Origin: an uncultured Achromobacter sp.
GTDB taxonomy: Bacteria; Pseudomonadota; Gammaproteobacteria; Burkholderiales; Burkholderiaceae_B
Length of the DNA: 7,135 bases
Direction of reading: 5' to 3'
Assembly (NCBI GenBank): GCA_913775005.1
Contig: CAJYKY010000224.1
Coordinates: forward strand, 1 to 7,135
Shown: positions 1 to 5,175 of the stretch, in pieces
How positions within the stretch are numbered: the stretch's first letter is position 1
Layout of the letters: each line of letters opens with the position of its first letter
Position numbers and translations under genes: made by a program
The notes under the pieces: model-generated
What the model saw: only the letters and a program-made list of their open reading frames with translations
The model's database searches: none
Told to the model about the DNA's origin: nothing

Positions 1-180
1 CGCGTGGCCGATTGCGCCGAACCGATATTGATTCAGTCGGTAGGCACCACGTTCAGCGCGCCGCAGCGCCTGACCCGGCAGCCGGACGCGCGCGACGCCA
101 TCATCGTTATCGCGCGCGATATTGAAGCTGCGGAGATCCGCGAGTCTGCACCTCACGCGCCGGTAGAGATGCTGGCCTGA
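1..180 (+). CDS. C-terminal fragment, possible CobW/COG0523-type GTPase (metallochaperone family)
   Basis: This is an open frame from the left edge to a TGA at 178-180, giving the last 59 residues of a protein whose start lies outside the window. The segment PILIQSVGTTFSAPQRL, followed by a short acidic/basic linker and then AIIVIARDIEAAEIRES, has the pattern I associate with the CobW C-terminal domain: a beta strand with VQ-x-V-G, then an aromatic/proline turn, then a terminal 'hhhIxRDh' strand and helix. In that family the N-terminal half is a P-loop GTPase that delivers zinc, cobalt or another metal to client enzymes. None of the GTPase motifs is visible here, so the assignment rests on a short tail and is tentative. 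The next gene on the same strand begins 92 bases later with no obvious terminator between, so co-transcription is possible. Confidence 0.4.
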   Translation, partial: RVADCAEPILIQSVGTTFSAPQRLTRQPDARDAIIVIARDIEAAEIRESAPHAPVEMLA

Positions 181-263
181 TTGTTTTCATGACCCGGGCG
201 CCTGGCCAGCAAGACACGGCCTAGCGTCCGCCCTGTTGCAAATCGTCTGTCCCCCTTCGATAC

Positions 264-267
264 GAGG
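264..267 (+). promoter_or_regulatory. Ribosome binding site of the substrate-binding protein gene
   Basis: GAGG lies five bases before the ATG at 273. It supports that start, which is also the one that places the twin-arginine motif at residues 8-9 of the signal peptide. Confidence 0.6.
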
Positions 268-272
268 TTGTT

Positions 273-1322
273 ATGCAAGAGAAAAACCTGACGCGCCGTG
301 GCTTCATCAAGACCGCCTCTGGCCTGGCCTTGGCGCCTGCTTTGGGATGGGTGCCCGGCATGGCGCACGCCGCCGAAAAAGAAATCGTGGTGGGCACCTG
401 GGGCGGTGATTATCAAAACCTGCTGCAACAGATCATTAACCCCATCGTCGCCAAGCAGGGTGTGAAGGTCGTCTACGACACCGGCAACGCCGTGGGCCGC
501 GTCACCAAGCTGCGCGCCGAAAAGAATTCGCGGCGCGGCAGCATGGACGTCGCGCTGCTGGGCGAAGTGGATATGTACGACGCCGAACGTTCCGGCACGC
601 TGGAACCCATCGACGCGAAAAAGCTGCCGAACCTGGCGCACGCCATCGCCGCGCTGAAGACGCCGTATTCAATTCCGCACATCTTCAGCGCGATGACGCT
701 CGTCTACAACACCGAGAAATTCCCCACGCCGCCCGATTCGCTAGAGGTGTTGCTGGACCCGAAGTGGAAGGGACAGGTGGGCTTCTCGGACATCCTGTAT
801 CTGTACAACTCGGTGTTCGTCGGCCTGGGCGCGGGTGGTGACACCAAGAGCTTTGACGGCGGCAAGCGCTTCCTGGCCAAGCTCAAGCCCAACGCGCCGC
901 GCATCTATCCGTCCAACGAGGCCGTGGCGTCCGCGTTCAAGTCCGGTGAAATCGCCATTGCGTGCATGTGGAAAGCACGCGCGTTGCAATGGAAAGACAG
1001 CGGCCTGCCGCTGGGCTTTGTGATTCCCAAGGAAGGCTCGGTGCCTGTGTCGTTTGAAGCGGGCGTCGCCAAGAACAGCCGCAACAAGGACGCGGCGTGG
1101 GAATACCTGAATGCCATGCTCGACCCGCAAGGCCAGATCGGCTTTGCCGAGAAGATGGGTTATGCGCCCACGGTGACCAACGCGTCGCTGCCGGAAAACC
1201 TGAAGCGCGTGGGCTTCTCGGACGCCGAGGTCAAGCTGCTGCACGCGTACGACTTGAAGAGCCTGACCGAAGGCAAGGCCGACATGCTGGAATTCTGGAA
1301 TAAGGAATTCAAGGCAGGTTGA
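273..1322 (+). CDS. ABC transporter substrate-binding protein, PotD/PotF (spermidine/putrescine-like) family, Tat-exported
   Basis: A 349-residue periplasmic solute-binding protein that would capture a small ligand and hand it to an ABC permease in the inner membrane. The N-terminus carries a textbook twin-arginine signal: T-R-R-G-F-I-K at residues 7-13, a hydrophobic stretch, and an A-H-A cleavage site near residue 33. The mature protein opens with EIVVGTWGGDY (37-47), the typical first strand and loop of the PotD/PotF and Fe-binding type 2 periplasmic proteins, and full length matches that family. Family members bind polyamines, amino-acid derivatives, thiamine or iron; the ligand cannot be deduced here. 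No permease or ATPase gene follows: the next gene is convergent and unrelated. Any partner genes must lie upstream or elsewhere. The start is supported by GAGG and by the signal peptide. Confidence 0.88.
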   Translation: MQEKNLTRRGFIKTASGLALAPALGWVPGMAHAAEKEIVVGTWGGDYQNLLQQIINPIVAKQGVKVVYDTGNAVGRVTKLRAEKNSRRGSMDVALLGEVDMYDAERSGTLEPIDAKKLPNLAHAIAALKTPYSIPHIFSAMTLVYNTEKFPTPPDSLEVLLDPKWKGQVGFSDILYLYNSVFVGLGAGGDTKSFDGGKRFLAKLKPNAPRIYPSNEAVASAFKSGEIAIACMWKARALQWKDSGLPLGFVIPKEGSVPVSFEAGVAKNSRNKDAAWEYLNAMLDPQGQIGFAEKMGYAPTVTNASLPENLKRVGFSDAEVKLLHAYDLKSLTEGKADMLEFWNKEFKAG

Positions 1323-1337
1323 GGTGTGGGCAGGGGC

Positions 1338-1359
1338 GGCATCGGCGCGTGCCGATGCC
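1338..1359 (+). terminator. Hairpin downstream of the substrate-binding protein gene
   Basis: GGCATCGGC and GCCGATGCC form a perfect 9-bp stem around the loop GCGT, 15 bases after the stop codon. The following CGTCTCTAC is only a poor T-tract, so this may be a weak intrinsic terminator or an mRNA 3'-end stabilising hairpin. It lies between convergent genes and, being symmetric, could act in both directions. Confidence 0.45.
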
Positions 1360-1387
1360 CGTCTCTACGCCGGCCTTGAGGGCCAAC

Positions 1388-1409
1388 GGCCCGTCAACCG
1401 CGACGGGCC
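1388..1409 (-). terminator. Hairpin spanning the stop codon of the VOC gene
   Basis: GGCCCGTC and GACGGGCC form a perfect 8-bp stem around the loop AACCGC. It lies in the convergent intergenic region and covers the TGA of the minus-strand gene. Neither side has a T-run, so it is a structural candidate rather than a clear rho-independent terminator. Confidence 0.3.
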
Positions 1410-1873
1410 GCCTCAATCTTTGCCACGTCGATCTTGCCCATTTCCATCATGGCTTCAAAGACGCGCTTGGCAGCCGCGCGGTCCGTGCCCGTGTAGGTCT
1501 CGGTCAGCACGCGCGGCGTGATCTGCCACGATATCCCCCACTTGTCCTTGCACCAGCCGCACTCGCTTTCCTTGCCGCCGTTACTCACGATGGCGTTCCA
1601 CAAGCGGTCGGTTTCCGCCTGATCATCGGTGGCCACCTGGAATGAAAACGACTCGTTGTGCTGAAACGCCGGGCCGCCATTCAAGCCCAGGCAGGGGATA
1701 CCCATCACGGTGAACGCAACGGTGATCACCTCGCCTTCCTTGCCGCTCGGGTAGTCCGACGGCGCGGCGTGGACCGCGTTAACGGCGCTGTCGGGAAAGG
1801 TCTTGGCGTAAAACTCGGCGGCTTCAAGCGCATCGCCATCGAACCACAGGCATATCGTGTTCTTGGGAATCAT
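1394..1873 (-). CDS. VOC superfamily protein, PhnB-like / 3-dmu-9_3-mt domain
   Basis: A 159-residue protein of the vicinal-oxygen-chelate fold, in the subgroup annotated as PhnB-like or '3-demethylubiquinone-9 3-methyltransferase domain' (COG3865 type). That historical name does not establish methyltransferase activity. Visible family marks are the opening strand NTICLWFDGDALEAAEFYAK (residues 5-24), a central GLNGGP (63-68), and the diagnostic CGWCKDKWGISWQITPR (105-121). The frame stays open upstream to 2008, but the start at 1873 is preferred. An AGGAG lies seven bases before it, homologous sequence begins exactly there, and the upstream extension is arginine-rich and lacks family similarity. 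Length is normal for a stand-alone VOC domain. The gene converges on the substrate-binding protein gene and is divergent from the toxin-antitoxin pair. Its substrate is unknown. Confidence 0.87.
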   Translation of the reverse strand: MIPKNTICLWFDGDALEAAEFYAKTFPDSAVNAVHAAPSDYPSGKEGEVITVAFTVMGIPCLGLNGGPAFQHNESFSFQVATDDQAETDRLWNAIVSNGGKESECGWCKDKWGISWQITPRVLTETYTGTDRAAAKRVFEAMMEMGKIDVAKIEAARRG

Positions 1874-2036
1874 CCGGCGTCTCCTGTCGATGAAAACCCA
1901 TTGACGCCTGGCGCCAGAACGGCGAACGCGGCGCGCGTGCAGGGTTTGGTGCAAACCAGAATACTCGCTCCGCCTAACAGGATCAGCCGCGACAAAGCCC
2001 GGTTGCAAATGTCACGCTTGCGTGGAATATCTGCGG
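1874..2036. other. Divergent intergenic region with small inverted repeats
   Basis: This stretch separates the VOC gene from the toxin-antitoxin promoter. AGGAG for the VOC gene reads on the minus strand at 1881-1885. A perfect 10-bp palindrome CTGGCGCCAG lies at 1908-1917, and GGTTTG-GTG-CAAACC at 1943-1957. I could not place a convincing minus-strand promoter for the VOC gene, so the repeats are noted as possible operators only. Confidence 0.3.
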
Positions 2037-2037
2037 T

Positions 2038-2066
2038 TTGCATGTATCTCAAATGAGATACATAAT
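2038..2066 (+). promoter_or_regulatory. Sigma-70-like promoter of the toxin-antitoxin operon
   Basis: A CATAAT at 2061-2066 (5 of 6 to the consensus -10) sits 17 bases after a weaker TTGCAT at 2038-2043. The predicted start of transcription falls near 2073, about 20 bases before the antitoxin ATG. The spacer is almost entirely occupied by the operator listed separately. Confidence 0.5.
2042..2063. promoter_or_regulatory. Inverted-repeat operator for autoregulation by the RelB/DinJ-type antitoxin
   Basis: ATGTATCTCA and TGAGATACAT are perfect 10-bp reverse complements separated by AA. The repeat overlaps the end of the -35, the whole spacer and the first half of the -10. RelB/DinJ antitoxins are ribbon-helix-helix DNA-binding proteins that repress their own promoter, alone or with toxin, at such palindromes. 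The role is inferred from position and symmetry. Confidence 0.7.
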
Positions 2067-2094
2067 GGCCGCTTGCATCAACGGAGTCCTCCTC

Positions 2095-2391
2095 ATGGCC
2101 CAAACCTCAATGCTGCACGTTCGGGTAGACGATCAGCTGAAAACAGAAGCAGCCGAAAAGCTTGCCAACGTCGGATTGACCATTTCGGATGCGGTACGAA
2201 TTTTGCTGACGCGCGTGGCGAAAGAGGGCGGTTTGCCCGCCGGCTTGACCGTCGATGCGGCAAGTTACGACGCATGGTTCCGCGCAAAGGTCCAACAAGC
2301 TCTGAGTGATACGCGGCCCGCCGTCACACACGAGCAAGTCATGGACGAGGCCCACGCCATGATTGAAAAGAAGCGTCGTGCGCGTTCTTGA
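2095..2391 (+). CDS. Type II antitoxin, RelB/DinJ family
   Basis: A 98-residue antitoxin that neutralises the toxin encoded immediately downstream and should bind the palindrome in its own promoter. The N-terminal half matches the RelB/DinJ ribbon-helix-helix domain: DNA-contacting strand MLHVRVD (residues 6-12), helix DQLKTEAAEKLANVG, the hallmark GLTISDAVRILLTRVAKE, then GGLP. The charged C-terminal tail, including AWFRAKVQQAL and a basic KKRRARS end, would be the toxin-wrapping segment. The frame is open back to an ATG at 2038, but that start lies inside the -35/operator. GGAG at 2083-2086 is eight bases before the ATG at 2095, which is therefore chosen. Its 3' end overlaps the toxin gene by 14 bases with the start chosen there. 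Base composition is visibly less GC-rich than the flanking genes, suggesting later acquisition. Confidence 0.87.
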   Translation: MAQTSMLHVRVDDQLKTEAAEKLANVGLTISDAVRILLTRVAKEGGLPAGLTVDAASYDAWFRAKVQQALSDTRPAVTHEQVMDEAHAMIEKKRRARS

Positions 2392-2665
2392 ATGGCGGCA
2401 GACGGCCCGCAATGATTTGCTAGCCATCGTTGACTACATCTCGGACGACAGCCCCGCCGCCGCGTCGCGCTTGGTCGAAGATATCCATAAGAACGTGAAC
2501 GCGCTGCGCGACTATCCACAACGCTATCGCGCCGGTCGCGTTCCGGGTACGCGGGAATTGGTAGTGCGACCTAACTACGTGGTGGTCTACATGGAAACGC
2601 CGGCTGCGGTCACGGTCTTGCGTGTGCTTCATGCTGCGCAGCAATGGCCGCCCGATTCCGGCTGA
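2378..2665 (+). CDS. Type II toxin, RelE/ParE superfamily
   Basis: A 95-residue toxin of the RelE/ParE fold. Visible family features are the opening strand RVLEWRQTARNDLLAIVDYI, the helical SPAAASRLVEDI region, and the conserved core R-x-G-R-V-P-G-T-R-E-L (about 51-61). They continue with the strand YVVVY (67-71) and the C-terminal VLHAAQQWP (83-91). RelE members cleave ribosome-bound mRNA whereas ParE members inhibit gyrase; sequence alone does not decide between them, though the H-A-A-Q-Q-W-P ending is common in proteins labelled RelE/ParE. There is no ATG start. GTG at 2378 gives the family-typical N-terminus, and TTG at 2363 is the alternative, adding five residues. No strong ribosome binding site is seen, and the overlap with the antitoxin suggests translational coupling, which would keep toxin below antitoxin. 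Confidence 0.85.
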   Translation: MRVLEWRQTARNDLLAIVDYISDDSPAAASRLVEDIHKNVNALRDYPQRYRAGRVPGTRELVVRPNYVVVYMETPAAVTVLRVLHAAQQWPPDSG

Positions 2666-2718
2666 CCTGACCGCACCTGCGATAGCCGGACTTCAACCCT
2701 AAGCCCTGCGTGTTCGAA

Positions 2719-2747
2719 TTGTCATCACCAAGATTCTGAAATGTTAT
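2719..2747 (+). promoter_or_regulatory. Candidate sigma-70 promoter of the zinc-receptor gene
   Basis: TTGTCA at 2719-2724 matches the -35 consensus at 5 of 6 positions, and TGTTAT at 2742-2747 lies 17 bases later with 4 of 6 to the -10. The -10 falls inside the left Zur-like box, so a bound repressor would block the polymerase. TATAAC at 2773-2778 is an alternative -10 but lacks a good -35. Confidence 0.45.
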
Positions 2748-2780
2748 ATCATTCGTCAGCGATTTGTAATGATATAACAT
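2741..2780. promoter_or_regulatory. Paired Zur-like boxes in inverted orientation
   Basis: ATGTTATATCATT (2741-2753) and AATGATATAACAT (2768-2780) are exact 13-bp reverse complements separated by 14 bases. Each arm is itself a near-palindrome of the form ATG-W-TATA-W-CAT, the core of the proteobacterial Zur (zinc uptake regulator) box, whose known form is rich in GTTATA/TATAAC. The layout therefore reads as two Zur dimer sites centred 27 bases apart. The left site covers the likely -10 and the right site the early transcribed region. Together with a His-rich zinc-type receptor immediately downstream, this supports zinc-dependent repression. Binding is inferred from sequence. Confidence 0.75.
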
Positions 2781-2795
2781 CCGAAGAGAGTCACG

Positions 2796-4925
2796 ATGAA
2801 AGGCAAGAAGCAGGGGTTTGGCCGGCGCGCACGCATGGCGGCAGATCGGGGGAAAGACCAGGTACGGAAGGGCGGCGGCAGTCTGAAGCCGTTGGTTTGC
2901 TCCCTGATGCTGATCGCGCCGATGGCGCAAGCCGAGACCGAAGCGGAATCGCAGCGCGCCAAGACGCTGGCACCGATCACCGTATCCGCCAACCCGCTCG
3001 GGTTGGATCTGAACAGCACCACGCTGCCCGCCTCCGTGCTGGAAGGCGACGCCTTGATCGAGCAGCGCACCGGCACGCTGGGCGAAACCTTGAAGAACCT
3101 GCCTGGGGTCAATAGCGACACCTTCGGCGGCGGCGCCAGCCGGCCCGTGATCCGCGGCCAGACCGCGCCGCGCGTGAAGGTGCTGTCTGATGGGTCTGAA
3201 GTGATGGACGCGTCCAGCATCTCGCCAGACCATGCCGTGACGGTGGAACCGCTGCTGGCCGAGCGCATCGAAGTGCTGCGCGGCCCGGCTACGCTGCTGT
3301 ACGGCGGCGGCGCCATTGGTGGCGTGGTGAACGTGGTGGACAAGAAGATTCCCACGGCCGTGCCTGAGAAAGGCGTCGAAGCCGAAGCCGAGCTGCGCGG
3401 CGCTACCGGCACGAAGGAACGGTCGGGCGCCATCGGTATCACGGCAGGCGAAGGCCAGTTTGCGGTGCGCGTCGAAGGCATGAAGCGGCGCACCAGCGAC
3501 TACGATGTGCCGGACTGGCCGGGCGGCAAGCTGGAAGGTTCCTACAGCGAATCGACGCAAGGCTCGGTGGGCATGTCGTGGATCACGCCGAGCGGCTACG
3601 TCGGCCTGGCCTTCACCCACCTGGAAAGCAAGTACGGCCTGCCGGGCCACAACCACGAATACGAAGGTTGCCACCCGCATGGCACGCATCTGCATTGCGG
3701 CGGCCATGATCATGACCACGATCACGAAGAAGCCGGCCACGATCACGATCATGATCACGAACACGGCGGCGTGCCTTACGTGAAGCTGCGCAGCAATCGC
3801 GTGGACTTGCGCGCCGAATACCAGGACCCGTTTGCCGGCTTTGAAAAGATCCGGCTGCGTGGCGGGCTGACCGACTATCAGCACGATGAAATCGAAGGCG
3901 GCGAAGTCGGTACACGCTTCAAGAACAAGGGCTATGACCTGCGGCTGGAATTGCAGCACAAGCCCATCGCCGGCTGGCGCGGCGTGATCGGCATGCAGAA
4001 CGCGTACAGCGATTTCCGCGCGGAAGGCGAAGAAGCCTTCCTGCCGCGAAGCCGCACGCGGTCGACGGGCTTGTTCGTGCTAGAGGAATATCAGCTGAAC
4101 GACTGGCGCTTTGAAGTGGGCGCGCGGCAAGACTGGCAGCGCATCTCGCCCGAAGGCGGCGCGTCGCGCAGCAGCCTGTCTGGCACGTCGCTGTCGGCAG
4201 CGGCCATCTGGGACTTTGCGCCGCAGTACTCGGTGGCGCTGTCGCTGTCGCGTTCGCAACGCCTGCCCAATGCGCAAGAGCTGTATGCCGATGGCGTCCA
4301 CCTGGCCACCAACACCTACGAACTGGGCAACGCCGACCTGGGCCGCGAAACCTCGCACAACATCGACCTGACCTTGCGCAAGCATTCCGGCGACACCACG
4401 TTCTCGGCCAGCGTCTTTCACAACCGCGTGAAGAACTACATCTACGCCGACACGCTGGACCGCTACGAAGATTTCCGCCTGATCGAATACACGCAGCGCG
4501 ACGCGGAATTCACGGGCGTGGAAGGCGAGATCCGCCACCAGTTCACCCCGATATTCTCGGCCGCCGTGTTCGGCGACTACGTGCGCGGCAAGCTGACGGG
4601 CGGCGACGGCAACCTGCCGCGCATTCCCGCTGCGCGCGCCGGGGTACGCGCCAATGCCAAGTGGGCGCAGTGGTCGGGCGGCGTGGAATACGCACGCGTG
4701 TTCTCGCAAAAAGACATCGCGTCGTATGAAGACAGCACGCCGGGCTACAACTTGGTCAACGCGGTGGTCGCGTACCGGGGCAACTACGGCGCGACGGGCT
4801 ACGAGGTCTATTTGCGCGGTACGAACCTGTTGAACAAGCTGGCTTATAACCACGCCTCGTTCATTTCGTCGGTAGCGCCGCTGCCCGGCCGCAGCGTGTT
4901 GCTGGGCGTGCGTATGACGTATTGA
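2796..4925 (+). CDS. znuD: TonB-dependent outer-membrane zinc receptor, ZnuD-like, with His-rich loop
   Basis: A 709-residue TonB-dependent receptor that would import zinc, or a zinc-loaded ligand, across the outer membrane using energy from TonB-ExbB-ExbD. An unusually long basic n-region (about 29 residues) precedes the hydrophobic core and an A-Q-A cleavage site at residue 46. A TonB box PITVSAN follows at 60-66. The plug domain spans about 75-185 and includes GETLKNLPGVNSDTFGGG, RPVIRG, and ERIEVLRGPATLLYGGGAIGGVVNVVD. The beta-barrel runs to a terminal tyrosine (RMTY), as outer-membrane assembly requires. Residues 285-323 form a loop with 15 histidines, many aspartates and two cysteines (292, 301), the hallmark of ZnuD-type receptors. 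The start is supported by GAGAG five bases upstream; ATG at 2835 is a weaker alternative. Paired Zur-like boxes precede the gene and a strong terminator follows, so it is monocistronic. Confidence 0.9.
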   Translation: MKGKKQGFGRRARMAADRGKDQVRKGGGSLKPLVCSLMLIAPMAQAETEAESQRAKTLAPITVSANPLGLDLNSTTLPASVLEGDALIEQRTGTLGETLKNLPGVNSDTFGGGASRPVIRGQTAPRVKVLSDGSEVMDASSISPDHAVTVEPLLAERIEVLRGPATLLYGGGAIGGVVNVVDKKIPTAVPEKGVEAEAELRGATGTKERSGAIGITAGEGQFAVRVEGMKRRTSDYDVPDWPGGKLEGSYSESTQGSVGMSWITPSGYVGLAFTHLESKYGLPGHNHEYEGCHPHGTHLHCGGHDHDHDHEEAGHDHDHDHEHGGVPYVKLRSNRVDLRAEYQDPFAGFEKIRLRGGLTDYQHDEIEGGEVGTRFKNKGYDLRLELQHKPIAGWRGVIGMQNAYSDFRAEGEEAFLPRSRTRSTGLFVLEEYQLNDWRFEVGARQDWQRISPEGGASRSSLSGTSLSAAAIWDFAPQYSVALSLSRSQRLPNAQELYADGVHLATNTYELGNADLGRETSHNIDLTLRKHSGDTTFSASVFHNRVKNYIYADTLDRYEDFRLIEYTQRDAEFTGVEGEIRHQFTPIFSAAVFGDYVRGKLTGGDGNLPRIPAARAGVRANAKWAQWSGGVEYARVFSQKDIASYEDSTPGYNLVNAVVAYRGNYGATGYEVYLRGTNLLNKLAYNHASFISSVAPLPGRSVLLGVRMTY
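3648..3764 (+). repeat. His/Asp-rich coding repeat (metal-binding loop)
   Basis: This is the part of the receptor gene encoding residues 285-323. It contains a near-exact tandem repeat with an 11-residue period, GHDHDHDHEEA then GHDHDHDHEHG, built from alternating CAC/CAT and GAT/GAC codons. A less regular portion with H-P-H, H-L-H and two cysteines precedes it. The loop is expected to be extracellular and to capture Zn(II) before transport. Such low-complexity tracts commonly vary in repeat number between strains. Confidence 0.8.
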
Positions 4926-4972
4926 GATGAGACGTGCACCGTTCACGTCGGAAGATGTGATGCATTGAACCG

Positions 4973-5002
4973 AACGCCAGGCGCAATCGCCTGGCGTTTT
5001 TT
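4973..5002 (+). terminator. Rho-independent terminator of the zinc-receptor gene
   Basis: AACGCCAGGCG and CGCCTGGCGTT form an 11-bp perfect stem around CAAT, with a run of six T's at 4997-5002 finishing the structure. It lies 48 bases after the receptor stop and is the clearest intrinsic terminator in the window. It isolates the receptor from the downstream operon. Confidence 0.92.
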
Positions 5003-5076
5003 ATTGCGCTGCACATTGCGGGTCATCTGCTCGATTGCAAGCATCCACGTCAGGGTAGACCCCGATCTCAATCTTG

Positions 5077-5105
5077 TTGACGCCCAAAATCTCCATTCCT
5101 AGAAT
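5077..5105 (+). promoter_or_regulatory. Near-consensus sigma-70 promoter of the SDR-E1 operon
   Basis: TTGACG (5077-5082) and TAGAAT (5100-5105) each match consensus at 5 of 6 positions with an ideal 17-base spacer. Transcription is predicted to start near 5112, giving a leader of about 64 bases before the SDR start codon. The remaining intergenic sequence on either side shows nothing else I can name. Confidence 0.75.
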
Positions 5106-5127
5106 CTGATTTGTGATCACATATCAG
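5106..5127. promoter_or_regulatory. Palindromic operator, GntR (FCD-type) style, at the transcription start
   Basis: A perfect 10-bp palindrome TGTGATCACA (5112-5121) is flanked by CTGAT on the left (5106-5110) and ATCAG on the right (5123-5127). The result is a 22-bp dyad with one mismatched T-T pair. FCD-subfamily GntR regulators of catabolic genes commonly use short dyads with GT...AC half-sites, and this one begins immediately after the -10, an ideal repressor position. The regulator gene is not in the window, and the family assignment is inferred from the site shape. Confidence 0.6.
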
Positions 5128-5175
5128 AAATAGCGTCCGGCAGCCGCCGGTACGCGGTCAGCGGCGAAACAGAGC

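Noticed and set aside
153..641. Minus-strand open frame overlapping the start of the substrate-binding protein gene
   Set aside because: It overlaps a gene with a clear signal peptide and family match, and its own translation has no recognisable features.
1874..2008. N-terminal extension of the VOC protein by 45 residues
   Set aside because: The extension is arginine-rich and not family-like. AGGAG seven bases before the internal ATG at 1873 marks the real start.
2038..2094. N-terminal extension of the antitoxin from the ATG at 2038
   Set aside because: That ATG lies within the promoter -35 and operator, and a good GGAG precedes the ATG at 2095.
2700..2730. tRNA-like T-arm (GTTCGAAT followed by CCA)
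   Set aside because: The flanking bases do not pair as a T-stem, and no acceptor, D-arm or anticodon arm can be folded around it.
3700..3770. Repetitive DNA considered as a CRISPR or microsatellite element
   Set aside because: The periodicity is explained by His-Asp codons within the receptor reading frame, and there are no spacers.
2610..3959. Long minus-strand open frame (449 codons) opposite the receptor gene
   Set aside because: It lies antisense to a clearly recognisable TonB-dependent receptor. The translation is rich in His, Arg, Ala and Val without domain features, as expected for the mirror of a GC-rich gene with many GCC/GGC codons.
4080..4946. Minus-strand open frame (288 codons) opposite the receptor's barrel region
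   Set aside because: It is a shadow frame with repetitive R/V/A/Q composition, no family motif and no ribosome binding site.
4931..4949. Short hairpin GACGTG...CACGTC after the receptor stop
   Set aside because: It is only six pairs with a seven-base loop and no T-run; the strong terminator just downstream explains transcript ending.
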